Source: Ignavibacteria bacterium
GTDB lineage: Bacteria; Bacteroidota; Ignavibacteria; UBA10030
Length of the DNA stretch: 63,740 nucleotides
NCBI GenBank assembly: GCA_016873805.1
Contig: VGVZ01000017.1
Span: 1 to 63,740, forward strand
Direction of reading: 5' to 3'
In this document: piece by piece, positions 17,678-26,218 of the stretch
Position numbering within the stretch: position 1 is the first letter of the stretch
How the letters are laid out: every line of letters begins with the position of its first letter
Notes under the pieces: generated by a model
Told to the model about the DNA's origin: nothing
What the model saw: only the letters and a program-made list of their open reading frames with translations
The model's database searches: none
Position numbers and translations under genes: made by a program

Positions 17678-18487
17678 GTGAACACACGCCTCCAACCGTT
17701 CCTCCCCCTCTTCGCTTTTCTTGTCCTTTGGATCAACACCGGCTTGGCCCAGAATGCTTCGGGTCCTCAGAACGATACGGAACGAATCAAGGCAATGATC
17801 GCCGAAGGGGATGAATTTTCGACACGAAAGTTCGACAACCAGGCCGCCCTCAGCCGATACGAACAGGCGTTCGCTCTCGACAAGAAGAACACCGAGGTTC
17901 TCTGGAAGCTCAGCCGTACGTACGTCGACATCGGCGAGCATTTGCCCACAAACACCGACGAACAGAAGAAGAAGCAACTTGAGACTTACGAGAAGGCCCT
18001 CAAGTACGCGAACGACGCTATTGCATCAGACCCTCGGCATTCGATGGGATACACCCAGCGCGCCATTGCCAACGGGAGAATTGCCCTGTTCAAGGGAGTG
18101 TGGGAATCCATCGACCTCGTCAAACAAATCAAAGTCGATCTCGAGAAGGCGATCGAGTTGAATCCAAACAACGACGGGGCTTACTATGTGCTGGGCCGGA
18201 CACATCATAAAGTCTGCGAAAAACCCAGAATCTTCCGCTGGCCCCTCGGACTCGGCTGGGCCAACATGGAAGAAGCCATCAAGAACTACGAGAAAGCGAT
18301 TTCGCTCCACCCCGGGTTTATCATGTACCGCCTCGACTGTGCCCGTTCCTATGTTGATGAAGATGACTACGCCAACGCGAAAAAACACCTCGCTGTGATC
18401 CCTACCCTCGAGACGCTTGATGAGGATGATGATCAGTTTCGCAAGGAGGCAAAGGAACTGTCTGATTCGATACGAGACAAGAAGTGA
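17678..18487 (+). CDS. Exported TPR-repeat protein
   Basis: A 269-residue protein with a GTG start (GAAGGAA upstream), a signal peptide ending at GLAQ, then TPR-like helical pairs through the rest (AALSRYEQAFALDKKNTEV, KALKYANDAIASDPRHS, DLEKAIELNPNNDGAYYVLG, AIKNYEKAISLHPGFIMY). The layout resembles the regulator-of-microtubule-dynamics-like TPR group common in this phylum. It is probably periplasmic and a protein-binding scaffold; partner unknown. It also resembles TatT in size, and the TRAP operon lies just downstream on the other strand. Confidence 0.75.
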   Translation: MNTRLQPFLPLFAFLVLWINTGLAQNASGPQNDTERIKAMIAEGDEFSTRKFDNQAALSRYEQAFALDKKNTEVLWKLSRTYVDIGEHLPTNTDEQKKKQLETYEKALKYANDAIASDPRHSMGYTQRAIANGRIALFKGVWESIDLVKQIKVDLEKAIELNPNNDGAYYVLGRTHHKVCEKPRIFRWPLGLGWANMEEAIKNYEKAISLHPGFIMYRLDCARSYVDEDDYANAKKHLAVIPTLETLDEDDDQFRKEAKELSDSIRDKK

Positions 18488-18579
18488 ACCCAACCACTCT
18501 TGCGAAGCGGCTTGATTCGCATGCGCTGCGTGCGGTCAGGCCGCTTTTGATTTGCGGCCTGCGGATTGGACGGCGGGAG

Positions 18580-19869
18580 CTATCGGAACATCTCGACAAG
18601 CCAGAGGCTGATCGACGGAATGTACGATATCAGCAGAAGAGCAAAGATGAGGATCAGCGTAAAGGGGAGGGTGGAAACGACAACCGTGCCAATCTTTTTT
18701 CCGAAAATGCTCGATGCAACATAGAGATTCAGACCCAGCGGCGGCGTGAGGTATCCGATTTCCATATTCACAATGAAGATGATGGCGAAATGAATCGGAT
18801 CGATGCCAAACTCGATGGCCATCGGACCAAGAAGCGGACCTACGATGAGGATTGCTGACATGATGTCCATGAAACAGCCAAGAATCAACAGGAAGATATT
18901 CACCACAATCAGAAACATGACAGGGGAAGAAACGAGCGTATTCATCCACTCTGCCGCTCGGTAAGGAATTCTCTCGAGGGCAAGGAACTGATTGAAGCTG
19001 ATCGCAATGACGATGATCAGGAAAAGCGATCCCATCACCGTACTGCTCTCGATAATGATCTTCGGCACCTCCTTGATCTTCAAATCCCGATGAACCAACC
19101 ACTCCACGACAAACGCGTAGACCACCGCGGCGGCGGCAGCTTCGGTCGGTGTGAAGAATCCGCTGTAAATCCCGCCGAGAATGAGGATCGGAAGAAACAG
19201 GGCGAGAATGCCTTCCTGGAAGGCCTTCTTGAACTTCTTGAATGAGAAACTGATTCGCGTTTCGTGGGGATTGGCCCGTTGCACCACCACCGAGTAGACC
19301 ATCAGCAAAAACGCGATCAGCAATCCCGGCATGATCCCTGCGATGAAGAGATCCGCGACCGATATCGTGTGGTTGGGCGTCGATACGACGATTGCATAGA
19401 TGATCATCGGGATGCTGGGAGGAATCAGAATACCGAGCGAGCCCGCCGAGGTAATCAGCCCGAGGGAAAATCTTTCTTTGTACTTGTCCTTAATCAATGC
19501 CGGAAACATCATTGTTCCGATCGCGATCACGGTGACCGGCGACGATCCGGATATGGCCGCAAAGAAGACGCACGCAAAAATCGCCGACACCGCAAGTCCT
19601 CCCGGCATCCATCCCACGGTTGCTTTCGCGAAGTCGATGAGACGCCTCGCAATACTCCCATGCGTCATCAATTGACCGGCGATGAGAAAGAACGGGATTG
19701 CCAGCAACACATCCTTGTTCACCGCATTGAACATGTCGGCAATCATCTCGGTGAGCATGCCGTCGCCGAGAAAGTACAGCGATCCCAGGGTGACGAGCGC
19801 AAGGACGATGAAGAGCGGCGTCCCGATGACGATGCACAGGAGGGCGACGGCGACGATCACGAATTCCAT
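18580..19869 (-). CDS. dctM: TRAP transporter large membrane subunit
   Basis: A 429-residue DctM-family permease with about 12 hydrophobic segments. Family phrases include LITSAGSLGILIPPSIPMIIYA, AAISGSSPVTVIAIGTMMFPAL, FFTPTEAAAAAVVYAF and VNMEIGYLTPPLGLNLYVASSIFGK. It forms the channel of a sodium-driven solute uptake system with DctQ and DctP. Its start overlaps the dctQ stop by one base. The substrate is probably an organic acid but cannot be read from the sequence. Confidence 0.93.
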   Translation of the reverse strand: MEFVIVAVALLCIVIGTPLFIVLALVTLGSLYFLGDGMLTEMIADMFNAVNKDVLLAIPFFLIAGQLMTHGSIARRLIDFAKATVGWMPGGLAVSAIFACVFFAAISGSSPVTVIAIGTMMFPALIKDKYKERFSLGLITSAGSLGILIPPSIPMIIYAIVVSTPNHTISVADLFIAGIMPGLLIAFLLMVYSVVVQRANPHETRISFSFKKFKKAFQEGILALFLPILILGGIYSGFFTPTEAAAAAVVYAFVVEWLVHRDLKIKEVPKIIIESSTVMGSLFLIIVIAISFNQFLALERIPYRAAEWMNTLVSSPVMFLIVVNIFLLILGCFMDIMSAILIVGPLLGPMAIEFGIDPIHFAIIFIVNMEIGYLTPPLGLNLYVASSIFGKKIGTVVVSTLPFTLILIFALLLISYIPSISLWLVEMFR

Positions 19870-20408
19870 CAGTGATCCTCCTCCGTCTGCGGTGCTCTCA
19901 CCTTCGTGCCGGCTCCAATCGAAGTCACTTTCCCCTGCAAAATCTGTACGGTCACACCGACAAACCGGAACGCAATGACGATGAGGGACGCAGGAATGAT
20001 AACCTGGACGATCCAGAGAGGGATCTTGAGGACAAGCGACGTGTCCGCAAACGCTTTTGTTTCCGAAACGTATTCGTACCCGAGGTAGGCAATGAGAAGC
20101 GTAACGCCGAACACCACGATATTGACAAACAACGAAACATAGGGAAGGATTTTTTTCGGGAAGAGCTTTTCCGGAATTCCGACGACCAGATGTTTATTCT
20201 CTTTGGTTGCAAGCGACGCGCCGATGAATCCCACCCAGATCATGAGAAACGCCGCCAGCTCTTTCGCCCAGATGAATCCGCTCGCAACGGTCTCTCGGAG
20301 TATGAAATCAAAGAAAACGACAAGCGTCATCACCATCACGGCGACAACCAGAAAGAACTTTTCCAGTGTCGCCAGAAGGTTGTCGACTCGCTCAAAGAGA
20401 TTACTCAT
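19869..20408 (-). CDS. dctQ: TRAP transporter small membrane subunit
   Basis: A 179-residue DctQ protein with four transmembrane helices and the family motif AAFLMIWVGFIGASLATKENKHLVV. It pairs with DctM in the inner membrane. The gene overlaps dctP by four bases (20405-20408) and dctM by one, so the three are translationally coupled. The C-terminus is charged (RAPQTEEDH). Confidence 0.9.
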   Translation of the reverse strand: MSNLFERVDNLLATLEKFFLVVAVMVMTLVVFFDFILRETVASGFIWAKELAAFLMIWVGFIGASLATKENKHLVVGIPEKLFPKKILPYVSLFVNIVVFGVTLLIAYLGYEYVSETKAFADTSLVLKIPLWIVQVIIPASLIVIAFRFVGVTVQILQGKVTSIGAGTKVRAPQTEEDH

Positions 20409-21439
20409 TTGCCTTCGTTCTTTTTCCTGAACTCCGCAAGCGCCTGCTGAACTCTGTCATAGAGTCCCGCTCCAACGATGCTGCGAAACTTCGGATGAAC
20501 AGGGTGGGCAAGCTTCGCGAACTCCTCCCTCTGCGCTTTCGACATCTTATGGACCTTCACCCCCTCCTTCTCCAGAATCTTCACGATCTCGGGTTCGATT
20601 TCGCGGACTCCTGTCCGACCAAGCTTAGACTCATACCGGGGATCGCCCAGAAGAATCTTCTGAATGTCTGCCGGCAGGGAATCCCAGAACTTCTTATTGT
20701 AGACAATGATCCCGGGCTGATACATGTGCCCCGAAAGCACGAAGTGATCGACTCCCTGATACCAACCCGTTGCAGAGGCAAAGAGGGTGGAGTTGTCAAA
20801 GCCTTCGACGAGCCCGGTTTGAAGAGCACTCATGACTTCCGGGATCGAAATCGGGACCGGCGAAGCTCCGAACGCCTTCCACATCTCGATGTGAATCTCA
20901 CTCTCCTGCGACCGGACCTTGAGTCCCTTCAAATCGGCGGGTTGCAGAACCGGCTTCTTCTTCGACGCAAAATGCCTCCATCCGTTCTCATTCCAACTGT
21001 GCAGGATGAATCCTTTGCTGGCGAGAATGTCCGAGTACGGTTTGTAGACAACCTCATCGAGAACATAGTCGGCTTCCGCGTCGTTCAGAAACAAATAGGG
21101 GAGCTCGAGAAGTTGAAGTTCGGGAACAATGGCGGTGACGGCTCCAACGCTGCCGCCCCATGCCTGAATCCTTCCCCGTTGAAGCGAACGGAGCGTTTCG
21201 ATTTCACCCCCGAGCTGACCTCCGGTATAGGTCACGAATTTGATTCGTCCGTTGCTCTCCTTCTCCACCCGCTTCTTCATCTCAAGAAGCTGCTCGGACC
21301 ATGGAGTTCCATCCGGTGCAATCGTAGCAAGGCGAACTTCATACACCTGTTGCGACACCGGAATGCTTCCGGAGAACACAGCCGCAAGAAGCACCAGTGC
21401 ACAAACGAGCACAGTATTTCTACTTAAAGAATTCATCAA
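20405..21439 (-). CDS. dctP: TRAP transporter substrate-binding protein
   Basis: A 344-residue periplasmic DctP-type protein with a signal peptide of about 27 residues. Family features are the start VRLATIAPDGTPWSEQLLEM, GGEIETLRSLQRGRIQAWG, the Arg-containing KGLKVRSQESEIH segment that binds carboxylate ligands, and LVEGFDNS. It overlaps tatT by 20 bases. TatT next to it suggests the ligand may be hydrophobic, as proposed for the Treponema homologue; this is inference. Confidence 0.92.
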   Translation of the reverse strand: MMNSLSRNTVLVCALVLLAAVFSGSIPVSQQVYEVRLATIAPDGTPWSEQLLEMKKRVEKESNGRIKFVTYTGGQLGGEIETLRSLQRGRIQAWGGSVGAVTAIVPELQLLELPYLFLNDAEADYVLDEVVYKPYSDILASKGFILHSWNENGWRHFASKKKPVLQPADLKGLKVRSQESEIHIEMWKAFGASPVPISIPEVMSALQTGLVEGFDNSTLFASATGWYQGVDHFVLSGHMYQPGIIVYNKKFWDSLPADIQKILLGDPRYESKLGRTGVREIEPEIVKILEKEGVKVHKMSKAQREEFAKLAHPVHPKFRSIVGAGLYDRVQQALAEFRKKNEGK

Positions 21440-22310
21440 CTCTCTCCATTAGTTTCTTGGCGTGCTCCTGTTCGTACTTGTTTTCCGGAGCTATGTCGGG
21501 AACAATGTCGTACGGCGTGTCAATCACGTATTGGAGCTGTTTGACGAATGTATCCCGGTCCTGCGCTTTTGTCGCGTAGTATTCCGCCATCAATGTTCTG
21601 GTTCCGAAATAGTTCGGCGCAATCTCAATCGACTTTTCAAAATGGTGCTTCGAAAGGTTCAGATCACCTCCAGGGATCCGCGTCGGAAGCGCACCAAAAA
21701 ATCTGTCGGCTGCACCATAGAAATAGAGCCGGTCAAGATCCATCACACGCTGATTGTAGGCCTCAACTTTGGACTTGTTCCCGAGCCTGACGAGCAAGCT
21801 CTTTTCCGCGGCCCACTTTCCCAGATTTGCACCGGTCCAGTAAATCGCGTCGATCCCTTCGAGTCCTACCGCCTGAATCGCTTTCTTCTCATCTTTCGTT
21901 TCCTGGTAGATTCTTCGGAACTCCGGATAGAGCCCTAACGCCCGCTCACCGGTTTCGAGCCCTTTCGTAAACAACTCATCTTTCTTGGCCGGATCTGTTT
22001 CTACATAGTTGGCAACGAGATAGTATGCGCGGGAGAGGCGGCCGAGAAGACCGACATTGGTGGGATCGGCTTCAGACGCAATGATATATGCGGCCAGCAT
22101 CTCGCGTGCTTTTGCCGGTGTGCCGCGCTGTTCCCAGAGGGCATCCGCCGCCGCTCGCAATGCCACTTTCTTCTCGACGGCCACATCGAGCGATTTGGTG
22201 CTCTCTCGCTGCTCCAGAAAGACACCTGTTCTCCCGGCGCAAGAGATCAAGGTAAGCGAGAACACAATGAGCAGCAGGAGCAATGCGATTTGGTGACTCG
22301 TTCTCTTCAT
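21420..22310 (-). CDS. TatT-type TRAP-associated TPR lipoprotein
   Basis: A 296-residue lipoprotein (lipobox LISC) that continues as TPR-like helices (WEQRGTPAKAREMLAAYIIASEADPT, LLGRLSRAYYLVANY, FEKSIEIAPNYFGTRTLMAEYY). This matches the T component (TatT, Treponema Tp0956) that forms a trimer and docks with the DctP-type protein. The ATG at 22310 has GGAGGG upstream. It is the first gene of the four-gene operon, with the palindrome at 22377 in its promoter region. Confidence 0.85.
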   Translation of the reverse strand: MKRTSHQIALLLLLIVFSLTLISCAGRTGVFLEQRESTKSLDVAVEKKVALRAAADALWEQRGTPAKAREMLAAYIIASEADPTNVGLLGRLSRAYYLVANYVETDPAKKDELFTKGLETGERALGLYPEFRRIYQETKDEKKAIQAVGLEGIDAIYWTGANLGKWAAEKSLLVRLGNKSKVEAYNQRVMDLDRLYFYGAADRFFGALPTRIPGGDLNLSKHHFEKSIEIAPNYFGTRTLMAEYYATKAQDRDTFVKQLQYVIDTPYDIVPDIAPENKYEQEHAKKLMERVDEFFK

Positions 22311-22376
22311 GACATCCCTCCTATGGATACCGACGATGAGTGGGAAGATGGTGTGTTCGTGTGAGTCAGCGCTCAA

Positions 22377-22402
22377 TATCAATATTGATAATGTCAATAT
22401 CA
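22377..22402 (-). promoter_or_regulatory. Palindromic operator upstream of the TRAP operon
   Basis: TATCAATATTGATA (22377-22390) is a perfect 14-bp palindrome, followed by a related half (TCAATATCA, 22394-22402). It lies 67 bases upstream of the tatT start, within an AT-rich stretch that also contains a TTGACA on the minus strand (22392-22397). It is a good candidate repressor site; the regulator is unknown. Confidence 0.5.
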
Positions 22403-22525
22403 AGAAAAACCCAGCGGAAACACGGAGAGGAATGATCCTTACGTTCGCAGGGATTTTTGTGTCGGTTCGCTCCTAATTGAGAGCCTGAATGACGATGGGC
22501 TTTGACACCACGAGCGAGCGAGTGA

Positions 22526-23689
22526 CTATCGCACCGTCCCAGCCGAAGAGCGATGGGTCTTATTGATGATGGCAAGAGCCACAAAACATACGCCGACAAA
22601 GAAAGGAGTGTGAGGATCAATCTCGAAGAGCGCCCCACCTATGAGTGGCCCCGCAATCATCGCGGCCGACATCAATGCAGAGAGAATGCCGAGCGTCTCT
22701 CCTTTGATCGAAGGATCCGCCGCCCCCGCAACCTGACTCGTGATGACAACCCGGAGCACGGCTTGACCCAGTGCATAGAAGGGAAGACTGAGATAGAAGA
22801 ACCACACGACGCCGCTTCCCATGAGGAGAAGCCCGACCCCGAAGACGATCAGCATGCCCCATTCGAGAGACGATTCGGAATACCGCTTGAGCCAAAAATG
22901 CTTCAGCAGGATTCCCTGATTGAGCGCAACGACGAGACCGATCACCGTGAAAAGTATTCCGGTCTTGAATGAATCAAATCCGAAGGCCGCATCACTGTAG
23001 AGTGCGAAGACCGATTGTGCCGTCACAAATGCCAGCGCGAAGAGAAGCCACGCAAGGAAGAGGGGACGAAGCGTGACATCCTGCGTCGCCCGATAGAGAG
23101 GTCTGAGAGGATTGAATGTGAGACGTTGATGTTGTCCCCGATCGTGATGCGTTTCGGGGAGAAAGAAATACGCGGTAATAGCATTCGCCAGCGCGAGCAC
23201 ACCGGCAACCCAGAAGGGAAATTCGTGCGAGATGTTGCTGAGAATTCCCCCCAGCAGCGGACCGACAATCAATCCAATCCCAAACGCCGCCCCGATGATC
23301 CCGAGATTGGTCGCACGTTCTTTGTCATCCCGCGCAATATCGACGAGATAGCTCTGCGCAATCGTGAAGTTCCCTGCCGCCGCCCCATCGATGATGCGCC
23401 CGACAAAAAGCATCGGCACCGAGGTCGCACTCGCAAAGACAAACCAACCCACCGACGTGCTGAAGATGCTGACAAGCAGTACCGGCCGGCGCCCGATGCG
23501 ATCCGATAACGATCCGAGAAACGGTGCGCTCAGGAACGCGAAAAAAGAAAACGAGGCGAACAGGAGAGTAACAACAAAGGGAGTGACTCCGAAGGAGGTC
23601 ACATAGAAGGGGAGAATCGGAATCACGATTCCGAATCCAATCACCTCCACAAGAACCGTGAAGACAATAATCAGTTTTTCTTTTTGCAT
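22526..23689 (-). CDS. MFS efflux transporter, TetA-like
   Basis: A 387-residue major facilitator with 12 hydrophobic segments. VEVIGFGIVIPILPFY near the N-terminus, the motif-A loop GSLSDRIGRRPVLL and the GAAFGIGLIVGPLLGG helix-5 motif are those of drug/proton antiporters of the TetA group. It probably exports a small hydrophobic compound. It is a single gene with weak ribosome-binding sequence (GTGG). Substrate not inferable. Confidence 0.85.
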   Translation of the reverse strand: MQKEKLIIVFTVLVEVIGFGIVIPILPFYVTSFGVTPFVVTLLFASFSFFAFLSAPFLGSLSDRIGRRPVLLVSIFSTSVGWFVFASATSVPMLFVGRIIDGAAAGNFTIAQSYLVDIARDDKERATNLGIIGAAFGIGLIVGPLLGGILSNISHEFPFWVAGVLALANAITAYFFLPETHHDRGQHQRLTFNPLRPLYRATQDVTLRPLFLAWLLFALAFVTAQSVFALYSDAAFGFDSFKTGILFTVIGLVVALNQGILLKHFWLKRYSESSLEWGMLIVFGVGLLLMGSGVVWFFYLSLPFYALGQAVLRVVITSQVAGAADPSIKGETLGILSALMSAAMIAGPLIGGALFEIDPHTPFFVGVCFVALAIINKTHRSSAGTVR

Positions 23690-23791
23690 TCCACGAGTGT
23701 CGCGATTGACAGACTCCCTGAACGAAATCGCATCGAACTGGTGAAAGACTCACAGAGGCCCGATCAGGAACAGGGTGTATAGATCCCAAGT

Positions 23792-23833
23792 CTCTGCGTG
23801 TTCTCTGCGTCCTCGGCGTCTCCGCGATTTGCT
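23792..23833. repeat. Dispersed CTCTGCG-rich repeat, copy 1
   Basis: This intergenic stretch has tandem-like CTCTGCG units (23792 onward: CTCTGCGTGTTCTCTGCGTC) ending in CGCGATTTGCT. The same pattern appears again near 26160 ending in GCGATTTGCT. It is a non-coding, GC-rich dispersed repeat of a type often seen between genes in environmental FCB genomes. Confidence 0.5.
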
Positions 23834-23884
23834 GTCCCAAAGGTACTCTCTCCAATAGGACACCTGGGGTTCACGCCTTCGTCC

Positions 23885-26017
23885 TCAGCGCAAGAGGAGG
23901 ACTTTCTTATGTTCTGTTCCTTTTGGACTTACATACTCAACAAGGTACACTCCGCTCCCGACCGACGCGCCCCCTTCCGTTGTCCCGTTCCACACCGCGC
24001 TGTATTCTCCGCGTTCTAATTCCTGATCAACAAGAACTCTGACGCGCTGACCAAGGATGTTATACACACGCACACTCACGTGCGCCCTCTCTCCTACCCC
24101 AATCCAGAGTGTTGTCGATGCGTTGAATGGATTTGGATAGTTCTGAGTAAGATAGAATGTGCTCGGAATAGGACCGACCCGATACTCAACAGGTGGATGG
24201 AAGTAGGTCAACCCATTATCCCGCAGTTCTTCGAGCCGGTAGTAGTACGATTCGCCTCGCCCAACAGATCCATCTCTGAACTTTGCTGTCGTGAGGGGAG
24301 ATTGACCGGCTCTCTGAAATGGCGCTACGGAACCAACGTTCTTTCGTAGCACATAATAGTGTGTCGCCCGCGCTTGCGGGTTCCACCGGAGCGTCAGGTC
24401 GTTTTCCCTGTAGTTGAATACGATGGGATTGAGCTTTGATTTGTCCCAGATCCGTCCCATCTGCACATCCCCCAATCGGATCGTCCCCTTTGACTGAAGG
24501 TAGCTCGCGAGCGCCTCCACCGGCCCGATCGTCAGCTCTTTTCGGTCGAGAATCTGCAGAAACGGATAGCGCTTGGCGAGATCGGCGACAAATTCATTGA
24601 CGACGAGCGTGTAGACCCGATTCTCATCAAGTGGCTCATTGTTGATCCAGACATTCTCGAAATCCGCAAGCACTCCCGAGCTCACGAATGTGTAATGAAG
24701 TCCCGACGGACTGATCGCCAATGTACTTGGTACAGCACCGGCAAATGCATCGAACGACAAGGCACCAGCTGCTGCAAGGACCAATCTCAATGTCGAGCCG
24801 GTCAGCGTGAGAACCGAGAGGCGCTTGCCAAGTCCCTGGCGTGCATCATATGCCCACGAAAGGATGTCGCGCAAATCGGATGTTGAGACAGGTCCTTTGT
24901 ACATATTCTGCCGCATGAGCGAAGCCACTTCCAGAGCCACATCCGCCTTCGCAGCGTGGCGATAGGCGTCTGTCACGAGGTTCACAAGCGGCACTTCGAT
25001 ATCCCCGGCAAGAGGATTGACAGGCGGAAAATCCGATTGCAGCTCACCAAGTTTATCGGCGAAAACATCTCCATACATGGCGATGATAGAATCCCGATAC
25101 GCCTGAACCATCGATTGAGCCGAAGGATCCTCCGCCATCGGCGCGGCAATCCGGTCGATTTGGTACGAGTATGCTACGCGGTTGTCTGCAATACTGAGGG
25201 TGAGCATCCCGAGATGCTCCCATTTCGATCCGGCCTGCACGATGATTGTGGAGTCACTGGATGGATTTCGTTCGAGGAGCGGCGTTTCAAGAATGGTGTG
25301 TGAATGCCCCCCAACGATGACATGGATTCCGCTCACACTTCGGGCGATGGTCCGGTCTTCACCGAGGCCAAGATGAGTGAGTGCAACGATGAGATCGACA
25401 TTTCTCGCTTTAAGGGAGTCAACCATCCGCCGCGCCGTCGCGATCGTCGAATCGAATGTGATTGGCGTGCTTTCGCCATAGAAGACGGTCGATGTTGTGG
25501 TCAATCCGAAGATGCCCACTCTGACATTTCCGACACTCTTCACAACGAACGGCTTGACAAGTTGTGATAGTCCGGTTGTGTCGTTGTTGTATCGGATGTT
25601 GGCGGAGAGAAAATCGAACTTGGCCCTCGACTGGACGATGGCGTTCTTCAATCGGAATGAACGGATGTCGAAATCGTGATTCCCAAGCGCCATGGCATCG
25701 AGATTCATCGCGTCGAAGAGCTCGAACTCAGCCCGACCGAGGAATCGATTGAACACCATTCCACCCGTGAAGCTGTCTCCGCCGTGAAGAAGCATCGGAT
25801 TGACGGCCGTTGTGCGCAAGTCTTTGTATCGCTTGATCAGCCGAGCTGCGGCGCCGTTCTGACGCTCACCATTGAGCTTCGGCCCCCATGGGAAGACATA
25901 GCTGTGGGTGTCGTTGATGTGGAAGATCGTGAGGGTCTTCTGAGCATACAAGAATTCCGTCGATCCGAGGATCAAGACAAGCGCCAGCATGCACACTATT
26001 CGAATGATCAATCGCAT
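23885..26017 (-). CDS. Surface 5'-nucleotidase/2',3'-cyclic phosphodiesterase with type IX sorting domain
   Basis: A 710-residue exported enzyme with a signal peptide ending at FLYAQ. The metallophosphatase domain has FHINDTHSY, GGDSFTGG, LGNHDFD and VGGHSHT metal/active-site motifs. A 5'-nucleotidase C-terminal domain (about 340-510), a fibronectin-like segment (about 530-620) and a C-terminal sorting domain follow. The last shows YLTQNYPNPFNASTTL, then VSVRVYNILGQRVRVL and the end GVYLVEYVSPKGTEHKKVLLLR in family form. It is predicted to be secreted by the type IX system and to release phosphate or nucleosides outside the cell. The ATG at 26017 gives a clean signal peptide. Confidence 0.9.
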   Translation of the reverse strand: MRLIIRIVCMLALVLILGSTEFLYAQKTLTIFHINDTHSYVFPWGPKLNGERQNGAAARLIKRYKDLRTTAVNPMLLHGGDSFTGGMVFNRFLGRAEFELFDAMNLDAMALGNHDFDIRSFRLKNAIVQSRAKFDFLSANIRYNNDTTGLSQLVKPFVVKSVGNVRVGIFGLTTTSTVFYGESTPITFDSTIATARRMVDSLKARNVDLIVALTHLGLGEDRTIARSVSGIHVIVGGHSHTILETPLLERNPSSDSTIIVQAGSKWEHLGMLTLSIADNRVAYSYQIDRIAAPMAEDPSAQSMVQAYRDSIIAMYGDVFADKLGELQSDFPPVNPLAGDIEVPLVNLVTDAYRHAAKADVALEVASLMRQNMYKGPVSTSDLRDILSWAYDARQGLGKRLSVLTLTGSTLRLVLAAAGALSFDAFAGAVPSTLAISPSGLHYTFVSSGVLADFENVWINNEPLDENRVYTLVVNEFVADLAKRYPFLQILDRKELTIGPVEALASYLQSKGTIRLGDVQMGRIWDKSKLNPIVFNYRENDLTLRWNPQARATHYYVLRKNVGSVAPFQRAGQSPLTTAKFRDGSVGRGESYYYRLEELRDNGLTYFHPPVEYRVGPIPSTFYLTQNYPNPFNASTTLWIGVGERAHVSVRVYNILGQRVRVLVDQELERGEYSAVWNGTTEGGASVGSGVYLVEYVSPKGTEHKKVLLLR

Positions 26018-26092
26018 ACTACTCGTCGCTCCTGGATAAGACCCAAAACACAACAATATCGCAGCGGCACACGGAGCACTAGGAAAGCTCAA

Positions 26093-26184
26093 CGCGGAGT
26101 CGCAGAGAGCGCAGAGGTGCGCAAAGTGAAATAATCCAGCAACTCTGTTCTCCGCGATTCCTCTGCGTCCTCTGCGGCTCTGCG
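26093..26184. repeat. Dispersed CTCTGCG repeat, copy 2, as an inverted pair
   Basis: CGCGGAGTCGCAGAGAGCGC at 26093 onward (to 26117) is the near reverse complement of 26160-26184, which reads CCTCTGCGTCCTCTGCGGCT and onward. The two arms of about 25 bases enclose about 42 bases, so the unit can fold into a long imperfect hairpin. It lies between the nucleotidase and anmK and resembles the repeat at 23792. Confidence 0.55.
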
Positions 26185-26218
26185 ATTTGCTTCTTTAACG
26201 TTCATTCAAAACCTGTAA

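Noticed and set aside
20366-21427. A 353-codon open frame on the plus strand opposite dctP
   Set aside because: It lies entirely antisense to a clear TRAP binding protein, has no ribosome-binding site or domain, and arises from codon bias in GC-rich DNA.
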